A stretch of DNA of 64,000 bases, taken from positions 186,001-250,000 of the forward strand of contig VKHL01000025.1 in assembly GCA_015146655.1 (NCBI GenBank), written 5' to 3'. The DNA is from Ochromonas danica (taxonomy: Eukaryota; Sar; Chrysophyceae; Chromulinales; Chromulinaceae). Under the pieces are notes generated by a model. The model did not search any database. It was not told the DNA's origin and saw only the letters and a program-made list of their open reading frames with translations. Made by a program: the position numbers and the translations under genes. This document shows positions 29,821 to 42,437 of this stretch, piece by piece (position 1 is the first letter of the stretch; the number at the start of each line of letters is the position of its first letter).

Positions 29821-31186
29821 CCCTCCTCCTCCTCCTCCTCCTCCACCACCTAGTACTACCCCACTCTAGACTAGCAACCCTCTCTCTCTCTGTTCTTTTT
29901 CTCATGCTTGTAAGATAATTCCTGTCAGACTAACTCATCAGTGCAGTAAGCGAGAGAGAGTGTGTGTGTGACTTGACTAGTCTGACACACACACACACAC
30001 ACACACTGACTAGATCTAACGTTAGTGACTAGTCCAAGCAGTGCTAATCGAATGCTGGGCTGTTAGTGCAGATCATCTAACCTAGCTAGACTACTACGGT
30101 CACTGATGACATGACTACTTGTTAGTCAACAGATTGAAAGACAAAGTTGAAGAAATTGTTATTGATGTGGTTCATTAACTCTTAATTAGTACTATAGTAT
30201 AAGACAATTGTATGTTAATAGTATACGATAACACTAATATGTTAGTATACTATAATGAACAACATCAACAGTCCCAGAGAGAGTAACACAGACCAGCCCC
30301 ATAGAGAGGCGGGGGGCAGTCAGATCACATCACATGAGTCACCATCTGATCAGTTGTGATCATTCAGGGTCTCTGATATGTTGACAAGAAGTCATTCCCC
30401 AGGCCATTGCCAGCTATCACAGCTGATGCAGTTCCTGAGAAGCACAAGAAGAAGACAAAGACAGTCAGGCGAGGGTCTCAAAGGAGGCTGAGAGAAGGAG
30501 GAAGCAGTAGCGGAGGTAGTAATAGGGGTAGAGGTAGTGGTAGCATAGCATGCCATCATACGGTAATTCCAATAAAATACTAATCCACAGTGCCTTGGAA
30601 GGCTTCGGACTGGTGCCAGTATGTCGTGTAATCACTTGGCAGAGATAGAGAGGGTGGAGAAGTAGAGGGGTAGTGGGGTCGGGGGGTAAAGAGGGGTAGA
30701 GCTCACCTTAGGAACAAGAGAACTACTAGCTGGCCATGGTAATGATGGCAACAGAACGCCGAGGGAGGAGGAGAAAGGTAAAGGAGAACACCTTTGGAAT
30801 GATTCTCGCTCAAGTCATCATCATGATGCAGTGGTCAAGGGATGGAATTTGATTGTGACTGACAGACTGTGAGACAGGCACAGAGCCGTACAAGGAAAAG
30901 TCGAGTTTGGAGAAAGACCAGGTTTGCACAGCCACAAATTGGCAGGACAGCGTAAATGCGTTTCTGTCTGGAAAAACCGTTTGTTGGGGTAGCATGAGTG
31001 ATGACCACAGTCGCGCCATCTGTGTTCTACAACGTTGTATTACACCTGGGTCTGATGAAGTGTGAGTAAAGCAGCCATGTAAGATTGTCAATCAGTAGTC
31101 GTCTCTCTTTCGTGTAACACTAATGAACACTGGTCAACACTCTTAATGATTAACTTAAGGCATTATCATCACATCACCCCTCAACA
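29821..31186. other. Long intergenic region, mostly non-coding
   Basis: 1366 bases after U1C and before the mitochondrial S5 gene's stop. It holds CTC triplets (29822-29846), TG and CA microsatellites near 29961-30006 that are complementary and could form a hairpin, and an AT-rich stretch at about 30180-30260 with the inverted pieces actatagtata / tagtatactata. Purine-rich sequence fills 30460-30780. A coding-like exon on the plus strand at 30866-31061 (see findings) is not certain enough to call. Confidence 0.5.
29961..30006. repeat. Complementary TG / CA microsatellite pair
   Basis: A (TG)n run at 29961-29970 is followed 13 bases later by a (CA)n run at about 29983-30006. The two can pair as a small hairpin. 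Ordinary simple-sequence DNA. Confidence 0.8.
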
Positions 31187-34095
31187 TTACAACCCGTGCT
31201 GATCTCTAGCCCACTTCAAAGTCAAGTACCGCTTACCAGTCATCTTGGCATACTCATCAATGTTCTGATGCCTGCTCAATGCGTCAAAGATCGCTCTGGT
31301 CTGAGAATAAGGCGTACGACGACCCACAAGCTTCACACTGGCCGAGCTAATGCCAAAGCAAGCCAGCACCTCCTCAGCCAAGTTACTACCAACAAAGAGA
31401 CGTTCCGCAGAAGTAGCTCGGATGTAAGCATGGCATGAGTTGTGCTTGCCATGGAGATCTCTGGCCAGACCAAAGTTGTCGTACAGGTCGACGTGGATCA
31501 AATTGCGCAGTGCGTCACGGAAAGCTGCCTCGATGGCCTCGCGTGCACCAGCACCCTTGCCCATACCCATACCAGCTGTTCCTTTGCAGTTACCTACACA
31601 AACAAGAGCGCGAAAGGTGCCGATACGTTGTCCAGGCATGGTCTTCTGAGTCATATCAGTGTCGATGATCACACCTGACCAAGCATGACCGTTATCATCG
31701 ATGAGTTCAGGGCCATCCATAGAGATCTCATTGAGATCTCCATCATCATCCTCGATCATCAACTTGCTCTCCAAGTCCAATCTAGCAAGAGCCTTGTCGA
31801 GTTTCTTGGACTCTTCCAGGATCAACTGTTGTCTCTTCTCCTCCTCTTCCGCATCCAATTCGTTCTTCTTACCACCTTTCTTATTCTTCTTCTTGTCCTT
31901 CTCATCAAACTCTAAGAGTTTCTTCATCGCCTGGTCATCCGTCAAGCCCGAAAGATCGAGCAGATCATCTCCCAATCCCTCTGCCAAGTCTTTCTTCTCG
32001 AACTCCTCCTCCACGGAGGTATCAATGCCATAGATCTCCTTGGCACGCTGTTGTTCAGCAGCTTTCTCCGCCTGAAGGACCTTTTGATAAAGCTCTTCGA
32101 CCTCTTCATCGCCTTCAGGGTCGAAGGAGGTCCAGTGCAAGAGACGGCTTTCCTCTCCTTGCGCCTCTCCAGTGCCACGAGAGAGGAGAGCGAGCTGCTC
32201 GAAGTCCTTCGTGAAGCGCAGGTTATCTTTGCTTTGCAAGAAGATTTCGAAGAGACGATTCATGATTTGCTCTCTCTTTTGGACTTCCTCCTCTTTCAAG
32301 GTCAAAGGCTTCTTCTCGCCTTCCTCCTCCTCGTCATCATCGTCGTCGTCCTCTCTCACAGTGACGTCCAAAGGAGGGAGTTCAGATAGAAGCTTCGTAG
32401 CTTCCTTCTTCAGAGCAGGAGGGAGGGAGTTATCGCCATCCTCAAACCAACTGCTGCGACGAGTCTGAAGAGTGTAAATCAAACGCTCAAACTCGTTACG
32501 AAGAATGGAATAACGTTCAGCAGGATTCTGCTCGAGAGCAGTGTCTTGCATGAGAGCCTGAGCGAGTTCATCAAACTGCTCCGCAGGTCCTTTCTCATCA
32601 TAGGCGGTAGTGGAAGAGGAAGAAGGTGTGTTAGGCAGGAATCGCTCAGCACGAACCTTGTGTCCATCAATTTCCATCGCACGAACTTTCTTCAATGTAG
32701 GAACAATCAAGGCATGACGAGCAAGCTTTACAAGAGCAACACGATCATCACGAAGTACTTCCTTGCCCTGCTGAGGCAGAAGTTTGAGAAGTTTGCTAAC
32801 AGATTCTTCAGCCTTCAGTCCCTGGGCCTCAAGGGTAGCAATTGGACGCTCTGAACGGGTAGCACCCAAGCCAGAAGCCAAGGTGACCTTCTGCAACTGA
32901 TAGGCGTGTAATGCTTGCACTGCCTCGCTATGGCTGCGGAAAGCGATTGTTGCACGCACACCACTGCTATAACTAACACCACCAGCAGCAGCAGCAGAGG
33001 GGTAGAGCTGCGGTAAAGTAGTGGCCGTGACACTAGCGACATCCGCTCCTTCAATGTGTAACACCTGAGGAGCAAGAGGCTTCAAGGAGATGATCTCACC
33101 GCGCCATTTCTGCTCATGCAGAGAATCCATCGCGACCTGACGAGCATCAATATCACGGAAGACTACTTGATAGTCTTTACCAGCACGAGAGAGTGTCTCC
33201 ACGCCATGACCTTCGAATAGTGTACGAACATCTTCAACAGTCACACCTTCAGGAACAGCTGACAGCACTGCAATAGGCTCTACCAAGTTTCGATAAACAG
33301 CATAAACCTTACGACCATCCACGAAAATATCTTTCACTCTTCGTAAGGTAGCAATGGCTTGAGTTTCCTTCTCAAAATAGATTACAGCACTTTCCAAAAA
33401 GCCTTCAGATGAAGTACGCTTGAAAGAGATACGCTTGATTCCATTTTCACTCTCAAGTAAGGCTTTGACTTGTTGTTCAGTCAAGTGGCGAAGGTTGCGT
33501 AACATGAGGGCAGGAGATGTAGCCTCACTCAAGCGGTACGTGACTGTAGCAGTGTTGGCAGGAATGTCCTTCACCTCCTTCGTTCCTAGATAGATGGATG
33601 CAGAGGAGTAAGGACGCAAATCAGCCACTACTGGACGGAAAGCAGCGAATGTGGACAAAAGGTCTTCTTGTGTGGTAGTTGTAGGCAAGGCATCGATGGT
33701 GACACTAGGCAAGAAGGTTGTCACTTTGTCCACCTATCATCAGATAAAGAGACATCAGAACAGTCTCGCAGAAGAAGAAGGAGGGCGGTGGAGGGGTGGA
33801 AGGCGACAATACTCACCACTAGCTTGGCCTTCTCCTTCAGCACGGCAGAGGCCTTGAGAGCATCCTCTTCATGAGCAAAATGCAAGGAGCATCCAGGTTG
33901 TAATTCAAAACGCTTGTGGCGGATATCTTTAAAGGCCTTTGATAAGGTATCCTTGGTGACCGTATTGGGGAGGTTGGTGATGAGAATAGAGTTGGTCTGT
34001 GTGGGGACTCCAACATTCACTTTCAAGACATTATTCGACAAGGGGCGGCATCCTAAGAAGGACTTCCCAAGAGGACGCTGAAGTACGCGCAACAT
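31187..34095 (-). CDS. MRPS5: Mitochondrial ribosomal protein S5 with RRM-like N-terminal extension
   Basis: Two exons (34095-33817 and 33733-31187) give 941 residues, far longer than bacterial S5 (about 165). The start MLRVLQRPLGKSFLGCRPLS is a mitochondrial-type presequence. Residues about 690-860 are the S5 core: double-stranded RNA-binding part (IGTFRALVCVGNCKGTAGMG, MGKGAGAREAIEAAFRDALR) and C-terminal part (SAERLFVGSNLAEEVLACFG, VKLVGRRTPYSQTRAIFDAL). Before it lie several RRM-like units (ILITNLPNTVTKDTLSKAF; LMLRNLRHLTEQQVKALLE; VLSAVPEGVTVEDVRTLFEG), then an acidic and Lys-rich linker (about 420-680). S5 helps hold mRNA at the small-subunit entry. The added RNA-binding domains are unusual and probably lineage-specific. 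Confidence 0.88.
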
Positions 34096-34624
34096 CGTGG
34101 GAAAAGCCGCTGGTGACAAGTGAGTGATGAGTTGATCTCTCGTGGAGGGCTAAGGCAACGCCGCTTGAGCCAAGCCGTGGTGGGTGCTCTGCTGGCCGGG
34201 TGAGTGGGGAAAGAGGCAATGCGACTTTGCCTTGCGACAAGGAAGGGTTTTAGGACAGCCAACCTTTAGTTTACTAAAGCTCGACTATTTGGTGGATGAA
34301 AAAGTCGAGGAAATCACTGTCAAAACTTGTATTCTAAACTTAATGGGAAGGAGGACATAGGGTATAGTAATAACCAGGTGATCATTTCATTTCATAATTA
34401 GCCATCTAAGCAAGCGCCACCAATGGCAACGGTAGGGAGAAAACAAAACATTGATAATACACCCTGAAGAAGAAGGTCTTTTGGAGCACCACGTCATCTC
34501 TGCCTTTTGCAAAGAAGGTAAAAGACAGCGACGAGACAGAGCCACGACCAACTGCCTCCCACCACTCTAAACCAGACAAATAAACAACAGAAAGGCTCAT
34601 ATGCGTACTGTTTGTTTTGGTAGC
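34096..34624. other. Intergenic region
   Basis: 529 bases containing the S5 promoter and the 3' UTR of the ABC transporter gene. No gene, RNA or repeat recognised. Confidence 0.5.
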
Positions 34625-37600
34625 CTAGCGCTCTTCAAAGTCAACGAACTTCAGCATCAAGAGGAACATGCCGGCATAAAAGCAAATGAAGGGCAGCAAG
34701 ATGGCAGCACATTGGGTCTTTGATAGGTCCTGGTAACCCAACTGATCGATATAACTATCTCCTAACTCCAGGTCGCTATTATCCTGGAACTCATTGAGAG
34801 TGAGGCCCTGCATAGCGAACCGCATGAAGGAGATGTAAGGTGCCCAGTTACCCAACCAAGCAGGGAACTGTGGAAGATAAATCAAGAAGCCTGCAAATGA
34901 TACTGCAAAGAACATCACACAAGGGAAGAAACTCAAAGCAGCTTGGGTGGAGGCCGAGATAGAGGAGACAAAGCCTGCATTGAATAAGCCCGTCACACTG
35001 CACAACATCATGACGAGGTAGAAGTAACCGAAGTGGTCGCCATCGGCTCTCAATCCCACCATCCAATAGGTAATCAAAGCATACAAAAAGACGTTCGCCA
35101 TAATTAGAGGCACTTGGAGGATCCATGTCGTCACCCAATAGGAGAAGGCACCATAAGCTTTGGCTCCGCGCTCTCGATAGAAGACGAGGCGTTCATTGAG
35201 GAAAGTGGGGATAGCTTGTTGATGACCAATGATCATGAACAACAGAGAGAAAAAGAAGATACCAGAGCGGTTGGAATAGGCATCACTGGAAGTACCTCCA
35301 GCCAGTTGATAGTAGAGAGAGCCGTAGAAAAGACCTACGAAGACATGGCGCAAGGTTGCTACCACTGTCGCTTTGCGATCTCTGGACAGTTTAATGGCTG
35401 TGCGGTAAGTCAGAACACGAATCTGATGCCAAGTGGATGTATTGTAACGCACAGTGGTGAAGTCGACCGGAGCATCCTCAGATGTCGTGCCCGCAGTCGC
35501 TTCCTTTGCCTTAGAAACCAAACCCGATGATAATGCATCTCTGTTAGGATCGATCACGAAAGGCTTGTTAGCACCCGAAGCTTTAGATTGAGCAGTATAA
35601 TAATCAGCAAGGTCATCTCCAGTAACAGCACGGCCGTCACTAGCAGGAAGGAAACCTCCAGCCACGGCAATTACGAAATCAGCAGGATTGCTGTTTGGTC
35701 TATAATAGAACTGCCATGGAGAATTAGTGAAATAGTCAACCGCTTCATTGGAATGGTCCCTCTTATTGCCACCGAAATAGCACACACGTCCCTTAGCAAG
35801 GATAAGCACCTTGTCAAAGAGCTCGAAAGTGAGGCGGGAAGGCTGGTGAATAGTAGCAATTACTGTGCGGTTCTGATTGGCCAAGTTTCTCACCGCACTC
35901 ATAACTTCCAATGCAATGGCACTATCCAAACCAGTCGTAGGCTCATCAAGAAAGATAAGATCGGGCAGGTTGACGATCTCCACGCCAATGGACAAGCGCT
36001 TCAGTTGTCCACCAGAAATGCCGCGAATACCTTCGGTACCAACAATCGTATTTGCAACTTCCTGCAAGCCTAACATGTCTAAAATCTTTTGAATACGTTT
36101 TTCTTTCTTTTCAACCGACCATTCCTCAGGGAGACGTAACTGCGCAGCGAAGTAGAGACTTTCCTTTACGGTGAGCAACCCAATATGGATGTTATCTTGC
36201 ATCACATATGCCGTGTTCTTCAAGACAGGCGATTGGTTATAAAGAATTTCTCCAGTAATCTCTCCAGTATTCTTTCGCTGAGACAGGACATCCAACAGAG
36301 TAGACTTGCCAGCTCCAGAGGCACCCATAAGGGCACACATCTCGCCAGGGAAGACCTGACCCGAAACTTTCGTTAGCAGCTGGGTCTTCTTGGTCTTATC
36401 TAACTTGTCTGTTACAACATAGTCAATGTCTCTGAACGTCAGTTGGCAACCTTGGGCCACTGGGGCAACACCTGTAGACACTCTGAAAAAGTCAGTGGTC
36501 TTGCGGGGAACATATTCAAGAACTTCTTCTTCGTCATCTGCACCACCACCTTCAAGGTCACCAATTAGGCTCTCTTTCATCCAAGCAGAAACAGTGTCTC
36601 CCCATGGCAACTGAGAGGTATTACTGCCACGATACTTCTTCGAGTTAGCAGCAAATGACTGAGCAGCACTGACCGAAATATCAGCTGGAGCAACCTTGTT
36701 CAACTTCTTCACAGGAGGCAAGAGGCAGTAGTATGTCAGACCTGCAAAGAAGGCCATATAGAGAGGCAAGATCCAGAAGCAGTTCTCCTTCGCGAAATCT
36801 TCAAACCCGTAGACTTCCAGGATATCTCCATTCCCGTCCTTATTGGCATCGTCAGTGCTGTCATCCGTGTCATACCGAGACCATTCATTAACCATGAGAC
36901 CTTCGAAACCCCATCTTCCATAAGAGAGATAAGGTGCCCAACACCAGAATGCTGGGATGCTATCCAAAGTGATGGAGTAACCGGAGAAGTTTGCCACAAA
37001 CAAAAAGGTCAAAGGGAAGACACTGAAGGCCAAGGCCTCATTGTTAGTAGCAGCAGCCAACCAGAGAGAGGAATAGAAAGCGATCATATTCATAAAGTAT
37101 GTGAGGAAGAGATAGTAGATAAAGTAGCTGGCAGTGGCAGGCAACTCAACAAGGAAGAATATCAAGAAAACAAAGATGCAATGGTATCCAAACTGTAACG
37201 GGAGCGTACAGATGATTTGAGTGATCCAATAAGGGAATGTAACGTACGCATGAGAAGCAAGTTCGCGACGATAAACCTGCAGCTGGCTGCAGAGATAGGG
37301 GATGGCCTGTAAGTTACCAACCATGGTAAACATCATGGAGAAGAAGAGAATAGAGTTTACTGAGTTGACTTCAGCTTCCAAGACGCCATCCGAATAAAAT
37401 GGTTCAGAGGCCTTTCCTTGGCCCTGGAAGACAATACCGATCATTATTCCAACCACAATGTTCTTGAACAACTGAGCCTTAAGATCCGCATAATCGCGGA
37501 TCTTTGCCAGCCAGGAGCGAGACATAAGCATGTGGAACTGAGTGGAAACAGAAGTCGCTTCCTTGCTAGCCGTGAGATCAGGCTCGTCCTGTTTCTGAGC

Positions 37601-38651
37601 CCTCTCGTGAAGAGCATGCAGGCTGACTGGTTGGAAATACTTGCTACTCTTAAACATCATCTCTAAATCCTCCGGCTGACGAATCTTGGCATAACCCTTG
37701 GGAAGCTCTTTACCACCTCCAACAGCAATAACGAACTCTGCAGGATTTTCGCCTTCAATGTAAGTGTAGCCCATGTGTGGGTTAGTGAAGTATGCCACAC
37801 AGTCTTTCGTATCGGCGCTATAAACCAATCTGCCCGCGGAGAGCAAGACAAGTTTATCAAACAGAGCAAATACCTCAGGAGAGGGTTGGTGAATTGTGGA
37901 CACACAAAGACGATGAGATCCCAGAATGTCCTTCACGGCGCCCATCACCTCCAAAGAAATGGAACTATCTAAGCCGGAAGTCGGCTCGTCAAGGAAGATG
38001 ACATCAGGCAGATTGACCAACTCAATGGCAATCGATAGACGCTTCATTTGTCCACCAGAGATACCCTTGGTCATGGAGTCACCCACAATACTGCGTCGCA
38101 CATGAGTGAGACCCATCATGTTCAACAATGTGTCCACGCGCTCTTGGATTTGCTCGGGCGTCTTCAGAGAAGGGACACGTGTCCAAGCAGAATAATAGAG
38201 ACTCTCCTCCACAGTCAAGGTGGGAATATGGACATCATCTTGAAGAACGTAGGCAGTGCGCAAGCGGAAGCCTTCCGTCCGCGGCTTGCCATCGATATAG
38301 ATCTCACCAGACCAGAAGCCATAGAGCTTGCGATCAGCAATCATATCCAACAAAGTACTAAAATAACACACATTCAGCACATAAACGCCGCAAAATAAAA
38401 AGATTCAGTCTAGGAATCTGAAAGATACGCTTCGGTGAACCTCACCTTTTACCAGCACCAGAGGGGCCCATCAAGGCGCACATGGATCCGGCCTTAAAGG
38501 ACAAGGAAATATTCTTCAATAAACGCTTGACCACCTTGTCTTTGACGACACCATAGGTAAGATCCACGACATCAATGGTAACGCCAGGATATTCGCTTGT
38601 TGTCTTGCCCACTTCATTATTGTGTAAAGGATTTGATGATTTTAGTTCCAT
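34625..38651 (-). CDS. Full-size ABCG (PDR-like) transporter
   Basis: Two exons (38651-38446 and 38357-34625) encode 1312 residues in the order NBD1-TMD1-NBD2-TMD2, as in PDR/ABCG full transporters. NBD1 has Walker A GPSGAGKST (split by the intron inside the Ser codon), signature ISGGQMKRLSIAIEL and Walker B IFLDEPTSGLDSS. NBD2 has GASGAGKSTLLDVL, ISGGQLKRLSIGVEI and IFLDEPTTGLDSA. All ATPase motifs are intact. Each TMD has about six helices with ABC2-type sequence (FFFSLLFMIIGHQQAIPTF). Family members export lipids, sterols or xenobiotics at the plasma membrane; the substrate cannot be told. The long CDYD-type loops of fungal PDR pumps are not evident. The start MELKSS is the first ATG; no targeting signal. 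Confidence 0.95.
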
Positions 38652-40245
38652 GATGGATTTCTCAAATCGTCAAAAATACTAGAGAAGAAAGATAACGACA
38701 CAGAATTTCCTTAAGGACGGATTTGAAACGATTGAGGAATCTTTTGGACCAATCAATCGTTCTCACAGCCAGCAGGACGAGGCGCTTGAGCTGTTCCAAC
38801 CAACACACACAAGCACTGAGCACAGAGCCAGCAGACATACAGAGCAGAGAACATACTGGCCCATACAGCAGCAACACCAACACCGCCACACCAAACACCG
38901 CACCAGAATTTGATCTCCCCCACCCTCCACCACCACATCCCACAGTGATCGTAATAAAATTGTCGCTTTTTCCATAACTCGAGAAACCCCACGCGGTCTA
39001 AGACTAATGGTATGTCCAGTTAATAATACCTTGTCGGTTTGGAATAAGAAGGTTTTACAAGTCTTGTAGTCTTGTTGACAAGTCTGAGTTTTGAGATTCG
39101 CATACTGTAGTGGTCTATATCTTCCCCCTGTCAGGGTTTCTCAACATCATTTTCTCAGGCCAGACTAATTTGGAGATATCGTTTATAGCTCTTTTGCGTA
39201 ATCAGCTCTTAAATGAAACTAAGCTTGTACATGAGATCTGTAGATGGCTTCAACTCTCTCTGGCTAATCCTGGTTTCGCTGTCGGGGCTCCCGATTTATA
39301 TGATGAAAAGGCTTACAAAGAAGTAAGTTGGCAATATAACTACAGCAGTTAGAAAGAATCCTTCGACATGTCGACCACATTTTTTAAGTTCAACTTTATA
39401 ATATCTATAGTAACAACAAGTAACAAGTTGTTACAAAGCACCACATAAGCTGAAGACACAGCATGCTGATGAAATTTTCTCATCACCAAACACATACACC
39501 TACAAGTCAGAAAGCAATAATAGAAAACACCATGAAATGCTGCGTCAGTCGTAATACAGCGAAATTTCCATAGCAAGGAAGACACTTCCAAGCCCAAACA
39601 CAAACATTGACAAACAAACAATAAACGCCAAGCATTCAGTAACAGGAAGTGGAGTACGAATGGCTATAGCCAAAAGATTATTCAGAATCTGCAACTCCTC
39701 TACGATGAAATTGCAACAAGCGATTAAAAATATCACAATGAAAACCAATAAATAACACACAAACAAGCGAACCATTTCATATACCCCACAACAATCTTCA
39801 CAATGAATGTGAGAGACAACATGTGAACAAGCATGCTTAAAACTAACGAACGACAAAGCACATAACATCAAAAGCATCTCATTGCATGCACTCAGAACTC
39901 AGACTGCACACAATAGCACAAACAATTATCACCACGATATAGAATATGATTGAAATAAAATACGGTAGAAGAAAATGACCGAATTGCGACAAGTTCTATA
40001 CAGTAACACGTCACACCGTTAGCGATGGGCAGACCTCTGCCCAGAGGAACTGTTCACGGACCCTCCTCCACTCTTCTTTCTTTCCTTGCTGTTCATTCCA
40101 GGATTGACTTTGTTGTTTGCCCACACACGATTAAAGTAATGAAAGAGATCAATAGCAATTATTCCGTCCTTCGAAGATTTACTCTTGCGCTGTTTGTTTG
40201 CTGTGTGAAGTCACATCAACCGAAAGCGTCATAAAGAATAAAACA
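38652..40245. other. Long gene-poor intergenic region
   Basis: 1594 bases between the ABCG transporter start and the permease stop. It is A- and C-rich on the plus strand (ACA/CAA simple sequence). A short coding-like stretch on the plus strand at about 39134-39320 and a hydrophobic minus-strand frame at 39545-39877 were weighed and not called. No RNA gene recognised. Confidence 0.5.
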
Positions 40246-42139
40246 TCACAACCAACCGAAACATGTAATCAAACAACCACCATCAATAGAAGACTGCATG
40301 TGATCTAAAGCAAACGGATATCAACACAATTGCTACAGTATGCACGTAAACAACACACAACACAACAACACACCTCAACACACCACACCACACCAAGTAC
40401 TTACCATTCACGATGTATGCTTTCAAAAACTTCTCCTGCTCCTCCTTCGAAAAGAACTGCCTCTTCTCCACTACCCACGAATAGTAAACCTGACCCAACA
40501 CGAATAAAACCACAAGCATGATTCCCTGGCCCTCATTGTTTGTATCGTAGTACAGGGCCGAGACAAACAGCATCGCGAAGAATCCCAACACTGCAAGTGC
40601 TCCGTACATTCCAAATGGGCTCTTCAACTCTCTCGTCATGCCTGAGAATCGAGTAGCAAAAGCAATGTATGCCATCATTAGGAAACAATACTGAATACAT
40701 CTCAGCAGAGATCCTGCATTCGTATAGGTGGCGTTGGCATCCTGTAGCTTATAATACCCTACAACTATCAACACGAAGCTCACAGTCGAACATACTATCA
40801 ACGCTAACGTGGGCTTTGTGGTACTAAGAACCACTTCGCCATTTTCCTTATCCTGACGATCTCTTAAGACAGCTTCGCCACTTGGTACCACAGATGACGT
40901 CACCCGATCCAGCTTCGAATCGTCCACCATCACTTTCCTCACTTTCTGACCCTTCGACAGCACAGGAAGAAGTAAACCAGAACAAGCCATCGAACGCATC
41001 TGACGAGCAGAACAATATAAAAACCCAAATGCACACCCAATCGTACCCGGAAGTGCGAAGTAAGGCAAATACTCTTTTTTGATGTCTGGAAACATGATGC
41101 TGAACCCCTTATTGTACGAATACGCGCTCCCACCTACACTGCTATCAGAGTAAACATAGGCTGATAATGATACCATGGTCGCACATGCGATCAAGGCTGA
41201 CCAATAAAGAACATGCAGCAGGGCCTTCGGAACCTTCGTCTTGCTCTAAACACCATCCAACAGCAACATACATTCAAATCAGCCACACAGTCTCATACTC
41301 ATTGTATAGCAAAGTCATCAACGTCATCATCATTCACCACCTACCTCATCATCCACACACGTGCGCACTGCATCCGATGATACCATTAAATAGGCGGCGT
41401 AAGGAAACCCCATCAAGAAGTGCTGCGGATCTGAGTCCCAATAAGAACCCGAAAGATTCGTCGTCGTGCCTTTCTCCATCGCGCCAATCACAAACATGAT
41501 CTGGATCGACACAATCGTTACCCCCACCAATGTCACGATCACCCAAATCAACTCCATATCGAACAAGTGCAACACATTCACTGCCACGAAGAACAACAAC
41601 CAACACAAGATCAAGTATTGATCACCAAACCCGTACACATCTTGGAAGATCAAGCCAAAACGAGTCACACTCGTCACCGTGTAAATCAAGTACTTGCCCA
41701 GTTCCACGATGCCTGCCATGTAACCCATTCTCGGACCCAGAGAGCAACGAGAGTAGCCATATCCACCCCCAGTAAACGGCGCGATCGAGATCAGTTCAGC
41801 GAAGCAGAAAGTCAGCACGATATGCATGATGATGTAAAGAGCAGACACCACAAGGAAGAGGTAGAAGCCACACAGAGCATATCCTATTTACAGCACCAAT
41901 GAGGAAGTGGCAGTGGCATTATAAATCACGTTTACATCCCATCATAAATTATCTCAGTTCTCACCTTGCTCCCACTTGACAGTTTGCTTGCCGCACATGA
42001 TACAAACACCTGTAGACAGCATCCACACCCATGAGTCATGAGGGAAAGAGGAAGGAAGGCAAATTGTGAACTTGCCAAGCGCATAAACATGCAAGTTGCC
42101 GGTGAGGCGCTCGATAATTTTCCTTGCTTTAGTCAACAT
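40246..42139 (-). CDS. Amino acid / ethanolamine-type permease (APC superfamily)
   Basis: Exons 42139-41965, 41883-41345 and 41245-40405 are secure; a last small exon 40304-40246 (ending CLITCFGWL) fits phase but is less certain. Total about 538 residues. The chain is strongly hydrophobic with about 11-12 helices. The region TFCFAELISIAPFTGGGYGY followed by RCSLGPRMGYMAGIVELGKY matches the conserved AEL...P..GG.Y..R..LGP..G...G motif of APC-family amino acid and ethanolamine permeases. A long polar loop (SKGQKVRKVMVDDSKLDRVT) probably faces the cytosol. If the third intron's donor (gtaagt at 40404) is not used, the frame would read on to 40283. Substrate not assignable. Confidence 0.82.
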
Positions 42140-42437
42140 TACTCAGAGTGTCGAATATAATCTGGGCTTGTCAAACATCATTTCATGCCATTGCACAACT
42201 ATTTCATTCACTCTCGTACAACAGTTCCCAGCGCCGCGAACTTCAGACTTCCAGATTCCATCTTAAAGTCCAATTTCTAGACTTTTAAGTCTAATTTCTT
42301 TGGGTGCCGGTCCGATCTCGTCTCGGGTCATGACCCGAGACGAGAAGTAGACTGATGCAAAGATTCGATCAGATCTCCAGATCTAGCTTCTGACGGACGA
42401 TGATGGAAAGGAGAGAAGAGGAAGAGGGTCATGAGCC
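42140..42437. promoter_or_regulatory. Divergent promoter region, permease / lipoyl synthase
   Basis: 298 bases between the two start codons. It contains a pair of similar short direct repeats (aagtccaatttct and aagtctaatttct near 42266-42300), a perfect 30-bp palindrome at 42316-42345, and agatct-cc-agatct near 42371. It should control both genes, but no known binding site was recognised. Confidence 0.55.
42316..42345. repeat. Perfect 30-bp palindrome
   Basis: The left half, TCTCGTCTCGGGTCA (42316-42330), is followed with no spacer by its exact reverse complement (42331-42345). Fifteen of fifteen pairs match, and pairing breaks at 42315/42346. It lies 93 bases before the lipoyl synthase ATG and 177 bases before the permease ATG, so it could be a dimer-binding site, or a hairpin if transcribed in the 5' UTR. 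Confidence 0.97.

Noticed and set aside
30810-31091. 93-residue minus-strand frame
   Set aside because: No protein-like pattern; the opposite strand looks more coding-like.
39545-39877. Hydrophobic 110-residue minus-strand frame
   Set aside because: Cys/Leu/Val-rich composition comes from ACA/CAA-rich plus-strand simple sequence; there is no recognised family or splice context.
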